DNA of 64,000 nt from contig JAGTXO010000066.1 of assembly GCA_019448385.1 (NCBI GenBank), forward strand, positions 56,521-120,520, read 5' to 3'. Positions 28,843 through 35,902 of this stretch are shown here, piece after piece. The position numbers and the translations under genes are program-made. Every line of letters starts with the position of its first letter. The stretch's first letter is position 1. Below the pieces are notes generated by a model that was not told the DNA's origin, made no database searches, and worked only from the letters and a program-made list of their open reading frames with translations. Origin of the DNA: Diacronema lutheri. Its lineage: Eukaryota > Haptophyta > Pavlovophyceae > Pavlovales > Pavlovaceae.

Positions 28843-30684
28843 TTGCCGAAAGCGCGAGGTCTCACGCCCAGCCGGACGGGCGTCAGCCATGCTGGCGTTG
28901 CGACTGGTTTTGGCGGTTATCGTGGGCCAATACCCATACTAGCCGAACCCCCCATACACGTTTTTCCGCGGCGCCAGGCGCAGGTGCCGCGCTACGTGCG
29001 CCTCGACGCGCGTGCAATCTGGGCCAGCGCGTCCAAGACGGACCGCACCGCCGTGCGGGCTTGGGCGCGCGGGCTGCTCCACCACGACGGCACGCCGGCC
29101 GTGACGTTCAACGAGCACGGCCAACCGGTGACGACCGACGCGCGGCTAAGGCGCAAGCGGCCGCCCGCCGGCCTCGCCGCCGACGCGCGGCGGACGTGGG
29201 TGGGGCGCACGCCGTTGCCGCCCGCGCACCTGCCGGGCCGGGAGCCCGTCACGTCGGTCGGCACCGACGGCGTCGGCGTGCACACGTTTTGCCATGTGCG
29301 CGTGCCGGCGCCCGTCGAGCCGTCGGACAGCGCGGCGCTGGCGACGGACGGCGCCGAGGCGGGCACGGCCGCCTCTGACGCGCGCGAGGGCGAGTGGCTC
29401 GCGCGCCGCTGCCGCGAGCCGCGCGCTCCGCTGCTGCGCGCGTCGGCCCGGCAGCTGCATCTGCTCGTGCGCACGGGCCTGCGCAACGTCGTGGCCATCG
29501 ACGCCGGGCCGTGCGGGTGGACGACCTTCTCGCGCCTCCCGCGGCGCGGCGCGGTCAGCACGCAGATGACGCAGCGGCAGCGCGCGCGCGGCGCCGGCTT
29601 TGCGCGGCGCGCGGACGCGACCTTTGACGCGCGGCGCGTGGCGCGCGAGGACGCGCAGGGTCCGTTCGTCGTCGAGGCGCTCGAGGCGGCGCTGGGGGAC
29701 TTGCCGATCGCCAACGCCGTGGACAAGGACGACTTCCTCGCCGGCCGCGACGGTAGGCAGGCGGTGCGCGACCGCGCGGGGCCGGCCGTCTACCTCCCGC
29801 GCGAGCGGCGGCGCAACGACGGCGCGGCGCGCGGCTGTGCGGCGGCGCACGCGGCAGAGGCGGTCATCAAGGCGCACTGCGTCGACGGCGTGAAGAAGTC
29901 ACAGCTGCTCGTCTGCGTCGGCGACTGGCTGCACGACCAGCGCGCCGGCCGCGTGCGCGGCCGCGGGCGGCCGGGCGCGCACCCAAAGGGCGCGCCGCCC
30001 GCCTTCCTCGTCGGCGTGGCGCGCGCGCTGCGCGCGCGCGGCGTGGCGGTGGTCTACGTGCCCGAGCCGTACACGAGCATGCACTGCTCGCGCGTGCACG
30101 AGGTCGCGCCGGGCAAGCTGCAGCGCTGCTGCGCGGTCATCGAGCAGGACTTTCTGCCGGCCGCTCGCGGCTCAGCACGCAAGGTCCACGCGCTGTTGCG
30201 CTGCCCGCGCTGCGACGGCGGACGCATGGTGGAGCACCGCGAGCTGGCGGGCGGGCGCGGCATCTACCACGTCGTGCTCGACATGATCGCGCAGCTCGAT
30301 GGGCACGCCGACGACATCACCTCGACGCCCGATCGCTGGGAGCTGGTGCGAGGCGTGTGGGATGGTGTGGAGGAGGGGGGAGAGGGAGGGGGGAGAGAGA
30401 GAGGGCGCTCGTGTGGTGACCGTTACGCTCAGGCTGCGCGCGCTCGCCAGGACGTCGTGTACACGGCATTGTCCCCAAGCCTCCACTGCGAGGCAATCCG
30501 AGGCTACAACGTCGCCCTTCGCGCGCGCATCGGGGGGCGAGAGCTCAACTTGGTGCGGATGCTCCCCGCGATGATCGGCCACGCTGTGACCACGTTGGTG
30601 CGCATCCCGTTCCGCAGTCGCTTTGAGGACTGCGTGCAGGCGGGCCCTGGCAGGTCTTCTTTTGGCGCTTTGTGGCGGGCGTGA
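28843..30684 (+). CDS. Fanzor/TnpB-like RNA-guided nuclease family protein
   Basis: The open frame gives up to 613 residues but has no good N-terminal ATG. An acceptor-like CAG near 28980 suggests that coding starts or resumes there (VPRYVRLDARAIW). Fanzor/TnpB hallmarks appear in order: RuvC-I NVVAIDAGPCGWTTFSRLP; the GDW...RGRGRPGAHPKG segment; the rearranged RuvC-II glutamate in VVYVPEPYTSMHCSR (compare E-Y-TSK-C in Fanzors); a CPRC half of the zinc ribbon; and the RuvC-III position in EHRELAGGRGIYHVVLDMI. At RuvC-III the usual Asp is Glu, and the first CxxC half is reduced to one Cys. Activity is therefore uncertain. The C-terminal ~100 residues after low complexity may not be native. A truncated copy lies 5.5 kb upstream. 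Confidence 0.6.
   Translation: MPKARGLTPSRTGVSHAGVATGFGGYRGPIPILAEPPIHVFPRRQAQVPRYVRLDARAIWASASKTDRTAVRAWARGLLHHDGTPAVTFNEHGQPVTTDARLRRKRPPAGLAADARRTWVGRTPLPPAHLPGREPVTSVGTDGVGVHTFCHVRVPAPVEPSDSAALATDGAEAGTAASDAREGEWLARRCREPRAPLLRASARQLHLLVRTGLRNVVAIDAGPCGWTTFSRLPRRGAVSTQMTQRQRARGAGFARRADATFDARRVAREDAQGPFVVEALEAALGDLPIANAVDKDDFLAGRDGRQAVRDRAGPAVYLPRERRRNDGAARGCAAAHAAEAVIKAHCVDGVKKSQLLVCVGDWLHDQRAGRVRGRGRPGAHPKGAPPAFLVGVARALRARGVAVVYVPEPYTSMHCSRVHEVAPGKLQRCCAVIEQDFLPAARGSARKVHALLRCPRCDGGRMVEHRELAGGRGIYHVVLDMIAQLDGHADDITSTPDRWELVRGVWDGVEEGGEGGGRERGRSCGDRYAQAARARQDVVYTALSPSLHCEAIRGYNVALRARIGGRELNLVRMLPAMIGHAVTTLVRIPFRSRFEDCVQAGPGRSSFGALWRA
30540..30610 (-). repeat. Partial second copy of the small three-exon gene's first exon
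   Basis: Read on the minus strand it encodes NVVTAWPIIAGSIRTK. This closely matches DVVTDWPILAGNIRTK, the first exon of the gene at 30883-31526. It lies antisense within the tail of the Fanzor-like frame. No matching second exon was recognised, so it is a relic or a diverged tandem paralogue. Confidence 0.55.
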
Positions 30685-30703
30685 AGAGACTTCGCGCCCA
30701 TCC

Positions 30704-30704
<1 letters not shown>

Positions 30705-30735
<31 letters not shown>
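30705..30735 (+). repeat. Run of 31 C
   Basis: An uninterrupted 31-base cytosine run lies 20 bases after the Fanzor-like stop codon and before the 3' end of the small three-exon gene. Confidence 0.95.
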
Positions 30736-30738
<3 letters not shown>

Positions 30739-30882
30739 TGAGTCACGTTGCGGTTCTCCCGGAAGAAAGAGTGGCTCGTTCGCCTCCGTGCTGCCGCGTC
30801 GCTGCGGCGCCTCTTCGTGTTCGGAGTGGGTCGACATCGTTACGCGCTCCACTTGACATTCCGCCCACAGCGTGATTCGCGC

Positions 30883-31526
30883 TCACGCGGTCGATCGTGG
30901 CGTGCCCTTGAGCGGCCCGATACCGTACACGTTGATCACCGCCGGCGCATGGCGATATAAGACGTGGGCAGAGATGCCCGATGCAACGACGACGGATGGA
31001 TCGATCTGCACATGCGCGGGCGCGCGCGAGGGTGTGAGTGCATGCGCGCGCGGAGAAAGGACCAGTCGCGCGGCCATCCATGACCCGTTTGCGTACCGGC
31101 TTGAGGTTGAACACGTCGACGCCCCCTGCATCGATGATCAAATCGGGCGAAGCGAACTGCACGGAGAGCCCCTCAAGGCCGTAGCCCTTGACGACGGACG
31201 GGCTGAGGATCTCGAGGTTGCCCGTGTAGAAGCCACAGCCTTCGGCGAGAGCAGGGCTCACGACGAAAAAGTTGCCGACGGTGAGTCCGTGCGCGGTGAT
31301 GATGGATGGGGACACTGTCGCGCGGTTTGCGGTCGCGGGTCGCGTCGGCGCAAGCGAGTAAGGACAATCGCGAGGTTGTGGGACGCGGTTGTGGGACGAG
31401 GCTGCGATTGTCGCTAGCACCTGTGTTGATGTTGCCCGCAAAGACGCCCGCGAGCTGGACCATCGTCGGCTCCTTCGTACGGATGTTGCCCGCGAGGATG
31501 GGCCAATCAGTGACGACGTCGGGCAT
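30883..31526 (-). CDS. Small three-exon protein with repeated Gly-Asn motifs, function unknown
   Basis: Exons 31526-31421, 31314-31097 and 31005-30883 sum to 149 codons including the stop and join in phase. Donors are GTGCTA and GTACGC; both acceptors are CAG. The 148-residue product is hydrophobic and beta-rich, with a recurring G-N-hydrophobic pattern: LAGNIRT, FAGNINT, TVGNFFVVSP, YTGNLEILSP, followed by GYGLEGLSV and PDLIIDAGG. This looks like a short beta-solenoid or repeated beta-hairpin protein. I do not recognise the family. A partial second copy of exon 1 lies just downstream. Low GC3 bias compared with neighbours was not measured. Phase-consistent splicing is the main evidence that it is real. 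Confidence 0.5.
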
Positions 31527-31706
31527 TGCACCACCGCGTCGACCACGGCCGTCCGCGCCGAAAAGCGAGCGGCACAAGCGCAACCTGGAAGGACTACAAG
31601 GCCTCGCTCAGCCGACTATTTTTAGGCGGTTTGATTGACGTGAGATGGCCCAGCGCGGCGCCGCCTGCGAGCCGCGCTTCGCCCTCCGCCCCACCCGCCG
31701 CGGCGC

Positions 31707-32321
31707 TCACGCGGCGAACGGGTGCGGCTGGCCGTAGAGCGCGGTGCACCGCTCGGTGAACGCGGCGACCTGCTGCGACGTGACCTCCGGAAGGACGTGG
31801 TCGATGATCGGCGCGTAGAGGGGCGAGGCGACGGCAAAGTCGATCCGAAACTCGAGCAGGCACGTCCGCGGCGCCGGCCCCGGCTTGAACCGCCAGTCGG
31901 ACGCGAGCGTGCGGAAGAGCTTTGACGTGATCGCCGCCGCGTGCACGTGCCGCGGCCGGTCGAGCGTGACGCGCGAGGTGTAGCGCTCGGTCACTTTGAA
32001 GAATTCAATGGCGAGCTCCGCTTCAAACGAGCCGTCGGGGCGGCGTAGCAGCACGCGCGACGACTTGCAGAAGGGCACAAAGTCGGCGTACTTGTCGACG
32101 TCGGCGACGACGTCAAACAGCTGCTCGGGCGAGAAGCCGAGGAGGCGGGAGTCGGCGAAGTGGCAGGCGACGGGCGCATGCGTGCGGCTGGTGAAGATTG
32201 CTCTCCTCAGCGCCGAGCTGCGCTGCCACGCGCTCACCCCGCTCAGCGCGCCGAGCGCGTTGTGCCTCAGCGCGCCGAGCGCGTTGTGGCTCGCGCGCCA
32301 CGGGCTGAGGATCCTCGCCAT
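31707..32321 (-). CDS. COQ10: COQ10-like START-domain coenzyme Q-binding protein
   Basis: One exon encodes 204 residues from ATG 32321. The ~60-residue N-terminus is Arg/Ser/Ala-rich like a mitochondrial presequence and contains a tandem duplication (HNALGALRHNALGAL). The core matches the COQ10/aromatase-cyclase START family: FSPEQLFDVVADVDKYADFVPFCKSSRVL, FEAELAIEFFKVTERYTSRVTL, SDWRFKPGP...CLLEFRIDFAVASPLY and VTSQQVAAFTERC. COQ10 binds coenzyme Q in the inner mitochondrial membrane and is needed for its use in respiration. The length and signature blocks are normal. The upstream region carries a MITE 90 bp before the start. Confidence 0.88.
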   Translation of the reverse strand: MARILSPWRASHNALGALRHNALGALSGVSAWQRSSALRRAIFTSRTHAPVACHFADSRLLGFSPEQLFDVVADVDKYADFVPFCKSSRVLLRRPDGSFEAELAIEFFKVTERYTSRVTLDRPRHVHAAAITSKLFRTLASDWRFKPGPAPRTCLLEFRIDFAVASPLYAPIIDHVLPEVTSQQVAAFTERCTALYGQPHPFAA

Positions 32322-32410
32322 GCTGCCGGAGGTGCGCCACTTTTTCAAAAAGGGCCGGCCTTGTCGTTTCACGTGCTCCCGTGAGGAAGGAGTACCACTG
32401 AGTACTTTTA

Positions 32411-32535
32411 AGGCCCGTTCCCTGGAGACAAAAATTTCTGCAGACAAAAATCGTGACGCTCTTCGGGCCCCTGTTCGATTTTGCGCCGCCATGGATTTTC
32501 GGTATCGTCACAAAAAGTTTACAGGGAACGGGCCT
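32411..32535. mobile_element. 125-bp MITE with 14-bp inverted repeats and TA flanks
   Basis: AGGCCCGTTCCCTG at 32411-32424 is exactly inverted at 32522-32535. TA stands on both outer edges (32409-32410 and 32536-32537). The interior is AT-richer than the surroundings and not coding. The TA duplication and small size fit a Stowaway-like (Tc1/mariner-type) MITE. It sits in the COQ10 promoter side and ends eight bases before the inverted repeat of the next element. Confidence 0.7.
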
Positions 32536-32543
32536 TATTATGC

Positions 32544-33822
32544 CAGTGTTCGGCGTTTGGCGCCGCAGGCGACGAAAATTTTTGGCCCAACTGTTTGGAA
32601 TGACGACCGTTTGACCAAACACTTGGCCAAACAGTTTGGTCAGCATGCCACCCAAACAAACAGTTTGACAAACAGTTTGGCCAGTTGGCCAAACTGTTGG
32701 CCCAACAGTGCACGTGCCCGGACTGTGCCGGACCTTGTCCGGCAACGCTGCCGCACTAGTCAAAAGTCACTCTAAGTCAGTATCAGTCAGTCACCCTCAC
32801 ACTCAGAGTCGTCACTAGCGGCCGCTGGCTCGCTGACATTCAATCTTTGCCCTGAGAGGTCGGGGTGCGCTCCGCGCATGTGCTCCATGAAGCCAAAGTT
32901 GATGCGCAAAAGGCAGAGCATCTCGAGCTCCTCATCGCCAAGGGGGAGTTGCCGGATGACAAGGAGGGTGTCGCCAAGGAGCTGCTGCTCGGCTTTGGAG
33001 AGCGTCATCATCCCGTCGAGGAACGTCTGCTTGGCCTTGCCCGCCGCCGCCGTTGCCGTCGCAGCTTGGCCGGCCACCAATGCCATCGACGCGACGCGCG
33101 ACGAGCGCGCCACCGCGGAGCGATACAACGATTGCTCGGCCACAGTCGAGGTGGGGTGCTTCGCCTCCATGTGCCTGACCGCCAGCGTCGTGACCCACGC
33201 GCCGTCAGTCCCGGACGTCCTTGTTCTTGACACCGCGGTTCATCTGGATGGCGTGGTTGCAGGGCCGGCCCGCGTCCAAGGCAAAGCAGCAGACGTGCGC
33301 CGGCATGTACGTGGAGTCCAAAAACCTCGCCATGCCATCCGCCATTGCGTGGAGGCGGGCGACGCCCTCGGCTGTGAGCGGCCCGGAGTGTGCCGGTCCA
33401 CGACGCTGGCGCCCCCCGTCGTACAGCAGGCTGGGAACGGAGCATGCCGGTCTGCGGCGGTCACAGCAGCCAAGCCAAGAGCTAGCATCGACGTCGGCGT
33501 CGTAGTCGCCAGGCTCAGCGTCGACGTCGCCATAGATGTCGATGTCGGCGGCGCCCCCGCCGGCGAACAATCATGTCGACGGCATCATGCATTTCCGACT
33601 TCCCCAGCCTTGTGCCCCCCGGACTCTTCCCGGGGGCTGCAGTCCGGTTGTTTGCCAAACAGTTGGGCCAACCGAGGCTCAACCAAACAGTTTGGCAAAC
33701 TGTTTGGCGGGAGGGTCTGTCGAGCTCCGTCAAACAAACGTTTGGCAAACGGGCTGTTTGGCAAACGCGTTTGCCAAACTGTTTGGTGTTTGGCCAACAC
33801 TTTAGCCAAACGCCGAACACTG
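32544..33822. mobile_element. 1.28-kb hAT-like element with subterminal repeats
   Basis: The 18-mer CAGTGTTCGGCGTTTGGC (32544-32561) is exactly inverted at 33805-33822, and CAGTG is a typical hAT terminus. Outside it, CCTTATTAT and ATAATAAGG extend the symmetry imperfectly. Both ends carry many copies of a palindromic CCAAACAGTTTGG-type motif (about 32578-32710 and 33648-33810), as in the transposase-binding subterminal regions of hAT elements. The interior encodes a BED-finger-like protein on the minus strand but no DDE/RNase H domain. It is therefore a deletion derivative or a non-autonomous relative. No clean 8-bp target duplication was seen. Confidence 0.65.
32787..33570 (-). CDS. Possible BED-finger protein inside the hAT-like element
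   Basis: Two overlapping minus-strand frames (33570-33205 and 33233-32787) look like one gene whose junction I could not resolve. It may be an intron or a frame change. The first gives an acidic N-terminus and VARLHAMADGMARFLDSTYM, then CCFALDAGRPCNHAIQMNRG. The second gives DGAWVTTLAVRHMEAKHPTS, then LLGDTLLVIRQLPLGDEELEMLCLLRINFG. The C-C...H-H arrangement ending HMEAKH resembles a BED zinc finger, which hAT transposases carry at their N-terminus. No catalytic domain follows. The placement inside hAT-like termini supports this reading, but sequence similarity alone is weak. Confidence 0.35.
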
Positions 33823-33835
33823 ATAATAAGGAGAG

Positions 33836-34363
33836 ATGGCGCGGCAGCTCATCACGTGGGCCACCAGCACGGAAGACTTCTTCGGACGCGCGGGTCCGCG
33901 CGCGGCGTCCAATTTGCACCACGTGCCGGCAGACACGCTCTACCACCTCGCGCACCGCGGCTCGGACCGTGGCGCGCACGTCAAGGGCTTCGACCCGAGC
34001 GCCGCGTTCACACCGTGGCTGCGGAGCTCGGCCGCGATCGGCTCGTTCGCGACGCCGAAAAAGGCGGCGGCGCAGCTCAAGGCGGGTCGGCCCGACGCGC
34101 AACCGAGCGGCGAGTTGCGGCGCCCCCCGCCCGCGCACACCGGCCAGAGCCTGCTGTGGGCGAGCAGCTCGCCGCACGGCGCGCAGACGGACAGCCTCGG
34201 GCCCGTGGACCTCGCGAGCGAGCGCGCTCGCCGCGAGCGCGCGCTGGCGACGAGCCCCTCTGCGCTCTTCGACCCGACCGACTTGCGACCCGACTCGGCT
34301 GTGCGCGACTCGATCCACCGTCCGCACGTGCTGCTCCGCCGAGGGCTCTACCACCCAATGTGA
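33836..34363 (+). CDS. Hypothetical 175-residue protein
   Basis: This single frame has ATG 14 bases after the hAT-like element's right end. The product is basic and polar with no membrane span. Motif-like parts are MARQLITWATSTEDFFGR, AAFTPWLRSSAAIGSFATPKKAA and a C-terminus FDPTDLRPDSAVRDSIHRPHVLLRRGLYHPM. The short, proline/arginine-punctuated style resembles axonemal microtubule inner proteins, but I do not recognise a family. The mobile element just upstream lies where the promoter should be. Confidence 0.5.
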   Translation: MARQLITWATSTEDFFGRAGPRAASNLHHVPADTLYHLAHRGSDRGAHVKGFDPSAAFTPWLRSSAAIGSFATPKKAAAQLKAGRPDAQPSGELRRPPPAHTGQSLLWASSSPHGAQTDSLGPVDLASERARRERALATSPSALFDPTDLRPDSAVRDSIHRPHVLLRRGLYHPM

Positions 34364-34399
34364 CTTGTGAGCCCCTCCCCCTCCCGTCTTTTTCTCCGA

Positions 34400-35632
34400 T
34401 CAATGGCCAATCCCCGCATCCGCGAGCGCCCGGCCTGGCAGCCCGCGTAGCTCGCGTGCACTTGGCCCGGCGTCGGCGTCGCCGTTGCCGTCATCGCCTC
34501 CGACGGCGCGCGCATGCGCGGTCGCGCCCGCGTGCTCGGCCGCGTGCTCGGCCGACGCTCGGTCGCCCGCGTGCTCTGCTGACGCCTCGCGGTTGAGCAG
34601 CTTCACGTCGACCTGCGCGGCGTCGTCGTCGACGAGCGCGAGCGCGTCCCCGTTCGCCGCGGCCGCGGCGCCGCGCGGTTGGAGCAGCCCGCAGCTGCGC
34701 AGCTTGCACCGCAGCAGCCGGCGCGCATAGCTGTAGACCTCGTAGTCCGGCGCGAGCTCGGCGCGCATCTTGGCGAGCGTTTCGGCGGAGGGCTTGGCGC
34801 CGGGACGCGAGCCGTGCGGCAGTCGCTTCTGCTGCGCCCAATACTGCACGTTCACCTTGCCAAAGAAGCCCGGCAGCAGATGCGAGAGCAGCGCCAAGGA
34901 CGGCTCCCAGTCCTCGAGCACGCCCACCCACAAGTACCGGTCGCGCAGGTGGCGCTTGGCGGTCGCGACGGTAGCGCTGATGTTGCTCGCGCCGAGCGGC
35001 TCGCGCGCGCCCTCGCTTGGCTCAGCGCCCAGCCCGTACGCGCGCGTCGGCAGCAGCGCGCATTCCTTCTCGTGCCCGCAGAAGTAGGCGGTCAGGCGAC
35101 CGGGCATGGCGACCGGCGTGCGCATGTCGGCGTAGAAATCGTCGATGGTGCGGTTGCACAGCGCGGGCGAGGCGCGGTGCCACTCGGTCCTGCACCACGC
35201 GCCGCGCGTCGTGCACACGCACTCGCGGTGGAAGTAAAAGTCGGACGTGCGGATCGCGGCCGGGTCGCGCACGAGGTTCATATAGACAGGCGCCATGTTC
35301 TGGGCAAACTCATCGAAGCGGACGAAGTGGAGGTGGCGGTTGAACACGAATGGAGGCGCGCTGGTCGCAAAGAAGCGCACAAACGCTTGCCGCTGCGCGC
35401 GCGACAGGTGCTCGTGCGTGAAGTCGGGCGAGCGCAGCGACGTGAAGCCATGCTCGGCCGCCGCGTCCGCGATGAGCGACATGAGCGTCGTCGAGCCGCA
35501 CTTTGGCACGCGGTTGAAGAAGATGCGACGCGGCTTCGTTACTGGCGCGCACCAGCACGGCGGCGCTCGCGGCGCGCGCACCAGGCTGAGCGCCGCGGCC
35601 GCCGAGGCCACAGCGAGGAAGCTCAATCGCAT
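34400..35632 (-). CDS. Heparan-sulfate/uronyl 2-O-sulfotransferase-like protein
   Basis: A single exon encodes 410 residues. A short hydrophobic N-terminus (MRLSFLAVASAAAALSLV) fits a Golgi signal anchor. The 5'-phosphosulfate loop is RRIFFNRVPKCGSTTLMSL. The 3'-phosphate motif is VYMNLVRDPAAIRTSDFYFHRE. RLTAYFCGHEKEC fits the downstream Cys block of the 2-O-sulfotransferase family (HS2ST, UST, Pipe). These enzymes transfer sulfate from PAPS to C2 of uronic acids in glycans in the Golgi lumen, so sulfated acidic polysaccharide is implied in this cell. The last ~70 residues are Ala-rich low complexity. The promoter side holds the 93-bp dispersed repeat. Confidence 0.85.
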   Translation of the reverse strand: MRLSFLAVASAAAALSLVRAPRAPPCWCAPVTKPRRIFFNRVPKCGSTTLMSLIADAAAEHGFTSLRSPDFTHEHLSRAQRQAFVRFFATSAPPFVFNRHLHFVRFDEFAQNMAPVYMNLVRDPAAIRTSDFYFHRECVCTTRGAWCRTEWHRASPALCNRTIDDFYADMRTPVAMPGRLTAYFCGHEKECALLPTRAYGLGAEPSEGAREPLGASNISATVATAKRHLRDRYLWVGVLEDWEPSLALLSHLLPGFFGKVNVQYWAQQKRLPHGSRPGAKPSAETLAKMRAELAPDYEVYSYARRLLRCKLRSCGLLQPRGAAAAANGDALALVDDDAAQVDVKLLNREASAEHAGDRASAEHAAEHAGATAHARAVGGDDGNGDADAGPSARELRGLPGRALADAGIGH

Positions 35633-35681
35633 CGGGCCGCGTTATGGGTACGCTTGAACTCGGTCTGTCTTGAAGTAGCTG

Positions 35682-35774
35682 CTGATGTTGCGTGCGCCCT
35701 TTCGCTCGCTCCGTTTGTCCAGCCTCGGCCCCGTGCGCGCCCCTCCTGCTGACCCGCCTGTAAGCGTCGTTAGT
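35682..35774 (+). repeat. 93-bp dispersed repeat, copy B
   Basis: Identical by reading to 3579-3671. It lies 50 bp upstream of the sulfotransferase start codon, which is on the opposite strand, between that gene and the convergent-side TMC 3' end. Confidence 0.7.
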
Positions 35775-35902
35775 TTTAACCACCCAGCAAGCACGTCTCA
35801 TTTAATAATTTTATGTGCTCCTTGCGAAGCCCGGCATCTCCGAAGCCCGGCCACGACTATCTCTCCCGCTTGCCGGGTGGAGGGGTTTTTTCGCCATCAT
35901 GA

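Larger units (their letters stand above)
26869..28956 (+). mobile_element. 2.1-kb element with terminal inverted repeats
   Basis: The 20-mer TATGGGGGGTTCGGCTAGTA (26869-26888) recurs as its exact reverse complement at 28937-28956. The next six bases inward (TTGGCC / GGCCAA, 26889-26894 and 28925-28930) match too, apart from a 6-bp insertion in the right arm. A protein-coding frame (26937-28325) fills most of the interior. No target-site duplication is convincing. The right arm lies immediately ahead of the Fanzor-like coding region, so the two may belong to one composite element or one may have inserted beside the other. Confidence 0.6.

Noticed and set aside
30743-31546. Single unspliced 267-codon minus frame
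   Set aside because: The spliced three-exon model keeps only the structured segments and joins in phase; the remaining parts are intron-like and Arg/Ser-rich.
32575-33810. Regularly repeated CCAAACAGTTTGG motifs, at first sight CRISPR-like
   Set aside because: Units are short, palindromic and unevenly spaced, clustered at both ends between exact inverted termini. This fits transposon subterminal repeats.
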